A stretch of 30,287 bases of DNA from Cyanobacteria bacterium UBA8803 (GTDB lineage Bacteria; Cyanobacteriota; Cyanobacteriia; Cyanobacteriales; Coleofasciculaceae): assembly GCA_003505715.1 (NCBI GenBank), contig DNXU01000268.1:38547-68833 (forward strand), read 5' to 3'. The notes under the pieces were generated by a model, which saw nothing but the letters and a program-made list of their open reading frames with translations, had not been told where the DNA came from and made no database searches. Shown one piece after another: positions 24,894 to 30,287 of this stretch (position 1 is the first letter of the stretch; the number at the start of each line of letters is the position of its first letter). The position numbers and the translations under genes are program-made.

Positions 24894-26783
24894 TCAAGAC
24901 ACATCATCTATAAAACCTTGAATCTCCTCCTCGGATAAGCCTTGCAAAGCCGAGGCTAGATGGGCTAAATCTTCCTCTTCTGAGGTGCTAATCAGCCCAC
25001 CAATTTCAATTGCCAATGTTGCGATGGTCGGTTTTTGGAATAAGAGGACATTGGCAATATTAATTCCCCAATAGGCACTCAACCGATTAGCCACTTGCGT
25101 GCCTCGGAGCGAATCTCCCCCTAGGGCAAAAAAGTTATCGTATACGCTAGGCAAGGGAATGTTTAAAACCTCGACAAAAATATCAGCAATTGTTTGTTCA
25201 ATATGATTGCGGGGTGCTATTGCTGGAGTACGAAGTTGCTCTACCAACTTCTCTGCTAAACCAATCCGTTGGAGTTTACCTGTCGAACCTTTGGGAATGG
25301 CATCTACAATTACCACCTGACTGGGTACTTTAAAATCTGCCAAACGCTGAAACAAATAATTGCGGATCGCTTCTTCCTTCAGGTAAGTATTTTCCCGCAA
25401 CACTACAGCTGTCGCTACATCTTCACCCAAGGTGGGATGGGGTACGGCAAAGGTAACTGCTTGGAATACTTCGGGTAATTCCATCAATGCCATATCAACT
25501 TCTAGGGGGGTAATCTTTTCTCCACCACGATTAATGATTTCCTTTAACCTCCCTTTCAGGAACAAATAGTCCTCGTCATCCAAATAACCTAAATCGCCAG
25601 TGCGGAACCAACCATTAGTAAAAGCCGTTTCATTAGCTTGGGGATTATTTTCATACCCTTTCGTAACATTTCCGCCGCGAATAACTACTTCTCCCACTTC
25701 TCCTGGAGATAGTAAATTACCAGCTTCATCCATAATGGCAATTTCTGGCCCTGCGGCTAGCCCCACGGAACCAGGTTTTCTGACTTGTGGTGGTAGAGGA
25801 TTACTCGCCATTTGATGGGAAGCTTCTGTCATCCCGTAAGCTTCAATAACTGGAGCAGAAAAGACTTGTTCTAAATCTGCCATCACCTGGGGTGGCAAGG
25901 ATGCAGAAGAGGAACGAACAAATCGCAGGGAAGAGCTAGCAATAATTTCTTTATTTCCCTGACTTCTAGCTAAAATGGCTTGGTGCATAGTAGGGACAGC
26001 CGAATACCATGTAGGTGAAAATTCCTCAACTAAGTTAAAGAAGTTCGGCGCGTCGAACCCCGGCGTACAGACTACACTAGCACCTGCACTCATGGATGAA
26101 AGTAATGCCCCCATCAGTCCATGAATATGAAATAATGGCATGATATTGAGACAGCGATCGCTCTCCACCAATCTTAAAGTTTGATGAATATTAGCCGCCG
26201 AAGTACAGAGATTCCTGTGAGTCAATGGCACGATTTTCGGACGGGAGGTAGTACCGGAAGTATGGAGGACTAAAGTGATATCATCAGGGAGAGCCAATCC
26301 ACCCTTTACTGAAGGATTGGTTTCACCACCAGTCAGGGTAAAAATACCTGCTGGACTATCTAACAGGGGTGATAATTCTAGGATAGGGATATTTTGCGAT
26401 CGCGCAATAGCCACAACGGGGGAATCCATTCCAATTTGGATAATAAGTGCCTTAGCGTTTAAATCCGATAGATAAAACTCAAATTCCGGTGCGCGATAGT
26501 TGGGATTGAGGGGAGCACAAGTAGCAGCAGCAGCTACAGCTAAAAAAGCTACTGCCATTTCCGGCCCATTGGGCAGTACAATGGCTACTCGGTCATTTCT
26601 GCCGATACCGATTGAGTTTAGCTTAGTGACGACATCATGAATGCGATCGCACAAATTACTATAAGTCAGGGGAACCCGATTAGCAGCAAGGATTGCCAGG
26701 GCGTTTGGGTTTCTTTGACTGATAGTTTCCACCAGTTTAGCAATAGTGTAATTGGGGCTGCTTTCTTGGTAGTTTTTACTCAT
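24894..26783 (-). CDS. AAE3/Pcs60-like acyl-adenylating ligase fused to a carrier domain
   Basis: A 629-residue protein of the ANL superfamily. The P-loop segment HTSGTTSRPKIVPLTHRNL (about 172-190) and MPLFHIHGLMGALLSSMSAG are the form seen in AAE3/Pcs60 oxalate-CoA ligases, rather than the YTSGSTG of NRPS A domains. YGMTEAS, GWFRTGDLGY, KGRLKEIINRGGEKITP and the adenylation Lys in GSTGKLQR are intact. A carrier domain follows (about 515-590) with LGGDSL, phosphopantetheine Ser558, then an acidic helical tail (SEEEIQGFIDDVS) that may dock to a partner. It would activate a small carboxylic acid, oxalate being the best guess, and hold it on its own carrier for C1 of NRPS1. ATG at 26783 is chosen over 26801 because AAGGG lies 5-6 nt before it. 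The gene is flanked by a duplicated junction, so it was probably inserted here. Confidence 0.9.
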   Translation of the reverse strand: MSKNYQESSPNYTIAKLVETISQRNPNALAILAANRVPLTYSNLCDRIHDVVTKLNSIGIGRNDRVAIVLPNGPEMAVAFLAVAAAATCAPLNPNYRAPEFEFYLSDLNAKALIIQIGMDSPVVAIARSQNIPILELSPLLDSPAGIFTLTGGETNPSVKGGLALPDDITLVLHTSGTTSRPKIVPLTHRNLCTSAANIHQTLRLVESDRCLNIMPLFHIHGLMGALLSSMSAGASVVCTPGFDAPNFFNLVEEFSPTWYSAVPTMHQAILARSQGNKEIIASSSLRFVRSSSASLPPQVMADLEQVFSAPVIEAYGMTEASHQMASNPLPPQVRKPGSVGLAAGPEIAIMDEAGNLLSPGEVGEVVIRGGNVTKGYENNPQANETAFTNGWFRTGDLGYLDDEDYLFLKGRLKEIINRGGEKITPLEVDMALMELPEVFQAVTFAVPHPTLGEDVATAVVLRENTYLKEEAIRNYLFQRLADFKVPSQVVIVDAIPKGSTGKLQRIGLAEKLVEQLRTPAIAPRNHIEQTIADIFVEVLNIPLPSVYDNFFALGGDSLRGTQVANRLSAYWGINIANVLLFQKPTIATLAIEIGGLISTSEEEDLAHLASALQGLSEEEIQGFIDDVS

Positions 26784-27086
26784 TTTTGCCCTTAGATACA
26801 TAGGAAGGAACTATCTCTCTGGCCGAGAGTTGTTGTCGCAAACTGCGTCGGGAATTGGTCTGCATTTATGTTATAATCTGAAACTACACCTGCTTGATTT
26901 TGCTGCACCCTTTTTTGCGATACCAGTTGCTAATCCAGAGCTACGGTATTTGATCACTAAGACTAGTTAAACTTAACATAGGGAGAGTTGAGAGAGTCGC
27001 GATCGTTGCCGTAGTCTTTGCTGAAGTTGTTTTCTGTGTTCCGGGGTCAGTTGGGCAAGGCACTGTGTTAGTTTAGCCATGAAGTG
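26784..27086. other. Spacer between the ThDP gene and the ligase gene
   Basis: A 303-bp spacer. Its upstream part (in transcription sense) is an NRPS-start relic (26976-27080). The rest has no coding character. On the - strand an AT-rich TTATAAC (around 26870) could be a -10 element for the ligase gene, but no clear -35 accompanies it. A small stem CTCTC/GAGAG lies at 26814-26828. Confidence 0.4.
26976..27080 (-). pseudogene. Relic of an NRPS 5' end (34 codons)
   Basis: The frame starting with ATG at 27080 reads MAKLTQCLAQLTPEHRKQLQ and onward to a stop after 34 codons. It matches the NRPS1 N-terminus MDKLTQHLAQLTPEQRKKLQ. Nothing of the C domain follows. It begins 6 nt after the ThDP gene stop and shows that an NRPS gene once started here. 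It could still be translated as a 34-residue peptide, but homology points to a remnant. Confidence 0.85.
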
Positions 27087-27142
27087 TTACTGAGGATAGG
27101 GAGCAAAAGGATCGATCGCCACATTGATGCAAGCAGGTAAAC
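27021..27142 (-). repeat. Right copy of the 122-bp direct repeat
   Basis: Partner of 24749-24870. Here the ThDP-gene end is functional and the NRPS start is the relic. The 2.27-kb interval between the copies carries only the ligase gene and spacer. Confidence 0.88.
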
Positions 27143-28814
27143 CACTGGCGATAGAGCGTGCCAAAGCTGCTTTAATTTGATGTGGGTGGTCTACAAATTC
27201 ACCATGTCCGCCGCAAGCGGTCATAATTTGTTCGTAGCGAATATTAGGTTGAAACATCGTCACTCGATCTGGATAGTCTTTGGGATAAAGATTGCTGTAG
27301 CGCATGGCGATGCCATGCCCTTCATTATTAGCAATGATGAAGATCGCGGGAATTTTCAGTCGCACAGCAGTTTCTAACTCCATAGCATTGAATCCAAAAG
27401 CCAGATCGCCAGTAATAACGATCACAGGACGATCGGGATAGGCTAGTTTGGCAGCAATGCCAAATGGCACGCCTACCCCCATACATCCATTGGTTCCGGG
27501 GGTAAATCGAGAAGCTGGGAGATAGCTAGGCAAAAGCTGTTGAGCTGCGGCAAGAATGACATTGCCGTCGATCGCACAAATGGCATCTTTGGGGATCTCA
27601 TCCCGAATTGCTGCGATTAAACGCTGGGGCGACATTGGTAATTTCTCAGCTTGCGCCCCAATTTCCCAGCCCATGAGTGTTTGTTGCCGTTGTCGATCCA
27701 GTTGGCGAAACCATTCTGCTCGCACTCCAGAGCAATTGCTAACTGGGCGCTGGCGATCGAGTTGAGTTAACAACTGTTGTAACACTTGTTTAACATCACC
27801 GACAATACCAACGGCTAGCGGGATATTATGACCAATTTCAGGGGCATGAATATCGACTTGAATCAATTTTGCCGTAGCTGGGATCTCAGCTCCATAGCGA
27901 AAAGTCCAGTCTAAACGTGCCCCTAATAGTAGTACGAGATCGGCTTGAGACAGGAGTAACGAGCGCACTGCGTTGTAGCACAGGGGGTGATCGTCTGGCA
28001 AAGAGCCTCGTCCCATGGGTGAGGTGACAAAGGGGATTTGCAGATCTTCGACTAGTTGACGGACTTCTGCGTAGGGTGCTGACCAACGGAGACCTTTACC
28101 CAATATAACTGCGGGATGTTTGGCGGTGAGTAAGAGCTTGGCTGCTTGCTCAATCGCATCCCCATCAATCCCAGGGAAAGACTGAGGTGAGACTAATTCG
28201 GGGCATGAAGCGATCGTATCTCCCTTTAGTGCATCTTCTGTAATATCTAAATACACTGGTCCTGGTCGTCCACTCATGGCAATTTGCACTGCCTGCGCCA
28301 GGGCGATGGGGATCTGCTTCGTCGAGTCTACTAACCCTACATATTTAGTAAGAGATTGAAACAAATTTACGGCATCCAAGTCTTGAAAACAGCCCATCCC
28401 CTGCATTTTGAGCGATCGCCTTCCCCCCAGTACCACTAGTGGCCAACCGTTATCTTTTGCTACCAAAATCCCCGTAGTGGCATTAGTGATTGCTGGCCCC
28501 GCAGAGCAGATCGCTACTGATGTCAGGCGACCTGTAATATAGTTTTGAGCCGTTGACATTAGGGTTGCTGCTTGTTGATCGTGAACCCCAATCGGGCGGA
28601 TTCCCTCTTGAGCTATAGCTGCGAGAGTTTCATCAATCGGTGTACCAGAAATGCCATATACATGAGTCACCTTCAGGCGCTTTAAGGTTTGGGCGATCGC
28701 GGTATGGCCGTTGACCATTTTCTTTTGCAATCGCTGGGTCAGTAGTTGGCGTTGTTGAGGTGACAATCCTGACAACCTGGAAGCGATTTGTTCATGATTA
28801 GCAGAAGTGTGCAT
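27087..28814 (-). CDS. ThDP-dependent enzyme, oxalyl-CoA decarboxylase/2-hydroxyacyl-CoA lyase type
   Basis: A 575-residue three-domain ThDP enzyme. The N-terminal Pyr domain (about 35-200) has VYGISGTPIDETLA, SGRPGPVYLDI and GCFQDLDAVN. A central Rossmann-like domain spans about 220-350. The C-terminal PP domain (about 385-560) has the cofactor motif GDLAFGFNAMELET at about 468 with NNEGHG about 27 residues on. This pattern is closest to oxalyl-CoA decarboxylase (GDSAFGFSGMEIET) and 2-hydroxyacyl-CoA lyase, which decarboxylate oxalyl-CoA or cleave and join formyl units. Oddities: the catalytic Glu of the Pyr domain is Asp79 (GVHDQQAA), and residues 1-32 carry an NRPS-leader-like helix (LSGLSPQQRQLLTQRLQ). 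AGGA precedes the ATG at 28814 by 8 nt; Met33 is a weaker alternative start. It heads the putative cluster, next to an oxalate-ligase-like gene. An acetolactate-synthase-like role is less likely. Confidence 0.85.
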   Translation of the reverse strand: MHTSANHEQIASRLSGLSPQQRQLLTQRLQKKMVNGHTAIAQTLKRLKVTHVYGISGTPIDETLAAIAQEGIRPIGVHDQQAATLMSTAQNYITGRLTSVAICSAGPAITNATTGILVAKDNGWPLVVLGGRRSLKMQGMGCFQDLDAVNLFQSLTKYVGLVDSTKQIPIALAQAVQIAMSGRPGPVYLDITEDALKGDTIASCPELVSPQSFPGIDGDAIEQAAKLLLTAKHPAVILGKGLRWSAPYAEVRQLVEDLQIPFVTSPMGRGSLPDDHPLCYNAVRSLLLSQADLVLLLGARLDWTFRYGAEIPATAKLIQVDIHAPEIGHNIPLAVGIVGDVKQVLQQLLTQLDRQRPVSNCSGVRAEWFRQLDRQRQQTLMGWEIGAQAEKLPMSPQRLIAAIRDEIPKDAICAIDGNVILAAAQQLLPSYLPASRFTPGTNGCMGVGVPFGIAAKLAYPDRPVIVITGDLAFGFNAMELETAVRLKIPAIFIIANNEGHGIAMRYSNLYPKDYPDRVTMFQPNIRYEQIMTACGGHGEFVDHPHQIKAALARSIASGLPACINVAIDPFAPYPQ

Positions 28815-28873
28815 TGAGAGTATCCTGAAATTGCCAATTTTTAGTAATTTCTTTTACAAGACCCATCATTTTT

Positions 28874-28904
28874 AGTGGTTGACAATAGAGCATTGTCAAC
28901 CACT
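28874..28904. promoter_or_regulatory. 13-bp perfect inverted repeat upstream of the ThDP gene
   Basis: AGTGGTTGACAAT and its exact complement are separated by 5 nt, about 60 bp before the ThDP start codon and 52 bp after the CtpA-like gene. Neither strand has a U-run after the stem, so it is not a standard terminator. On the - strand the first arm contains TTGACA and the sequence after the second arm is TAAAAA, spaced 19 nt, so it may be an operator overlapping the promoter of the biosynthetic operon. Confidence 0.5.
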
Positions 28905-28956
28905 CTTATTGGTTACTACGAACCCTTACCCCACACCCCATTAACAATTAGCCAAA

Positions 28957-30198
28957 TTAAGCCGTACCCGCTGCCAGTACTGGGGTGCCTGACAACATCT
29001 GTAAGGCGGCTTGATATTGACTGTCCGACATCGTACCAACCCGATCGCTTGCCAGTATGGCATCTAAGGCAACTTCTAAGTCTGGAGTGATGCCCAACTT
29101 ATGAATATCCCGATGCTTGGGCGTCTCGTATTTAGCAACAGTTACCGCCAATCCCGCGCCATCTGGCAAATCGAATAACGACTGAATTAAACCTTTACCA
29201 AAGGTTTTCTCGCCCACCAGCTGCGCTCTACCATTATCCTGCAAAGCTCCAGCCAAAATCTCGCTAGCACTAGCCGTTCCCTGATTAACTAACACCACTA
29301 AGGGATCTTTAGTCAAGGCCACACCATCAGCTTCAAAGCTACCCAGCATTCCTTGGCGATTGACGGTATAGACAATAGTGCCTTTATCTAACCAGAGACG
29401 GGCAATTTCGATACCCGCCTGCAATAAACCGCCCGGATTGTTCCGCAAGTCGAGAACGTAAGCGTCTGCTCCCTCCTGTTCTAGTTTAGTGAGAGCGTGG
29501 GCAACTTCTGAGGGGGCATTGGCACTGAACTGAGTCAGGCGAATGTAACCCACCGAGGCACCGTTAGGCTGCTGATCTAAAAGGGCATAGACGGGATTGA
29601 GGGCAATGCGATCGCGCACCAGCTCAATTGATTTGAACTCCCCGTTGCGATCTTGAATTTTTAGAGTCACTTTCGTGCCAACTGGTCCGCGCATCAAGGC
29701 AGCAGCTTCGTCGAGAGTCAGTTGGGAAGTCAGAGTGCCGTCAATTTCTAGGATGCGATCGCGGGGTTGAATGCCCGCCTGCTCAGCAGGTGAACCGACA
29801 ATAGGTGCTACCACCTCTAATTTACCACTCTCAGCATCGAGGGCAATTTGCAACCCCACTCCTGAGAGTTCGCCAGATGTATTGACCTTTAGACTGCGAT
29901 ATTGATCCGGCTTCAACAGTCGGGTAAAGGGGTCATCCAGACTTTCTAACATGCTTTGAATGGCTGCGTAGGTGGCTTGACGATTCTCCAGCCCTTTACG
30001 CAAAGCATTTTCACGCACCAACCACCAGTTTTGCTGGTTAAAGGTGTCATCGATATACGCTTGAGAGACAATACGCCAAGCTTGGGAGAAGAGTTTCTGC
30101 TCCTCTGTGAACGCCCATGCCGATGGCGTCCACCAAGCTGACAAAAAGACAATTTGACAGATCAGTAAGAGTCCAACCCAGAAAGCTCGTTTATGCAT
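28957..30198 (-). CDS. ctpA: Carboxyl-terminal processing protease (CtpA-like, S41)
   Basis: A 413-residue serine protease of family S41A. A Sec signal peptide (residues 1-29: Lys-Arg start, hydrophobic core, cleavage probably after AWA) sends it to the thylakoid lumen or periplasm. A PDZ domain lies at about 105-185 (GELSGVGLQI, AEQAGIQPRDRILEIDG). The protease core holds the Ser/Lys dyad: Ser310 in GTASASEI and Lys335 in FGKGLIQ, 25 residues apart as in algal D1 protease. CtpA removes the C-terminal extension of precursor D1 in photosystem II; other cyanobacterial paralogues (CtpB, CtpC) have different roles, and I cannot separate them with certainty by eye. Upstream of the ATG only a weak AGG is seen. 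It is probably not part of the NRPS cluster. Confidence 0.9.
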   Translation of the reverse strand: MHKRAFWVGLLLICQIVFLSAWWTPSAWAFTEEQKLFSQAWRIVSQAYIDDTFNQQNWWLVRENALRKGLENRQATYAAIQSMLESLDDPFTRLLKPDQYRSLKVNTSGELSGVGLQIALDAESGKLEVVAPIVGSPAEQAGIQPRDRILEIDGTLTSQLTLDEAAALMRGPVGTKVTLKIQDRNGEFKSIELVRDRIALNPVYALLDQQPNGASVGYIRLTQFSANAPSEVAHALTKLEQEGADAYVLDLRNNPGGLLQAGIEIARLWLDKGTIVYTVNRQGMLGSFEADGVALTKDPLVVLVNQGTASASEILAGALQDNGRAQLVGEKTFGKGLIQSLFDLPDGAGLAVTVAKYETPKHRDIHKLGITPDLEVALDAILASDRVGTMSDSQYQAALQMLSGTPVLAAGTA

Positions 30199-30259
30199 AT
30201 CTCAAAGTGTAACCTTAGGCTTCGATCCTCTCATTTCCAGTTTGGCAGAGCTTTATAGG

Positions 30260-30287
30260 GAGAGGGAAGAGGGTGAGGGAGTGAGGG
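30260..30287. repeat. G-rich heptamer-like repeat at window end
   Basis: GAGGGAAGAGGGTGAGGGAG-type units, like the sequences at 1-18 and (in complement) 1030-1085. It is cut by the window end. Confidence 0.4.

Noticed and set aside
26784..26801. Upstream start (MYLRAK) for the ligase gene
   Set aside because: It has no ribosome binding site; the ATG at 26783 has AAGGG at proper spacing.
24749..27142. Insertion sequence or transposon carrying the ligase gene
   Set aside because: The flanking direct repeat is gene-junction sequence rather than a short target duplication, and there is no transposase or terminal inverted repeat.
27087..28814. Acetolactate synthase (IlvB) for branched-chain amino acids
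   Set aside because: The PP-domain pattern GDLAFGFNAMELET and the Pyr-domain pattern fit OXC/HACL better, there is no regulatory subunit next to it, and it heads an NRPS cluster.
28874..28904. Intrinsic terminator for the CtpA-like gene
   Set aside because: The stem is strong but neither strand has a U-run after it; kept only as a regulatory candidate.

Overview
The window looks like chromosomal DNA from a (probably filamentous) cyanobacterium. The palindrome GCGATCGC (HIP1) recurs throughout, a D1-processing-type CtpA protease and a short CnfU/NfuA-type scaffold are present, and several intergenic spaces carry heptanucleotide tandem repeats of the STRR kind found in these genomes. No species can be named from sequence reading alone.

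Layout: a KtrA/TrkA-type potassium-channel regulator lies on the + strand (74-769) and is followed by a 324-bp gene-free stretch with hairpins. All other genes lie on the - strand. In transcription order they are: a CtpA-like protease (30198-28957); a ThDP enzyme of the oxalyl-CoA decarboxylase/2-hydroxyacyl-CoA lyase type (28814-27087); an AAE3/Pcs60-like acyl ligase fused to a carrier domain (26783-24894); three NRPS proteins of 2740, 1421 and 2000 residues (24808-6205); a GT-B glycosyltransferase (6113-5028); a DegT-family sugar aminotransferase (5012-3897); NfuA (3718-3464); and a GH57 glucan-active enzyme (3373-1094). The NRPS cluster proper probably runs from 28814 to 6205. The glycosyltransferase and aminotransferase are possible tailoring genes, and the outer genes look like housekeeping.

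How the genes may work together (inference): the ligase would load a small carboxylic acid, plausibly oxalate, onto its own carrier domain. The ThDP enzyme could decarboxylate or otherwise change that unit. The first C domain of NRPS1 would then join it to the first amino acid, whose code reads Val-like. NRPS1 is C-A-T-C-[formyltransferase]-[C lobe]-A-T. It passes its chain to NRPS2 (TubC-type docking domain-C-A-T-TE) through an acidic C-terminal tail and a 4-bp gene overlap. NRPS3 (A-T-C-A-T-TE) has no N-terminal C domain and may be a separate line. Both TE domains carry a Cys nucleophile and lack the usual His.

The most notable signals are: the pairing of oxalyl-CoA-synthetase-like and oxalyl-CoA-decarboxylase-like proteins with an NRPS; a duplicated gene junction flanking the ligase gene, which suggests it was inserted between the ThDP gene and the NRPS; a mid-protein formyltransferase; the two Cys/no-His TE domains; A domains without the Asp that binds the alpha-amino group; and a 386-bp tract identical between NRPS2 and NRPS3. 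No MbtH protein, phosphopantetheinyl transferase, exporter or dedicated regulator is seen in the window.
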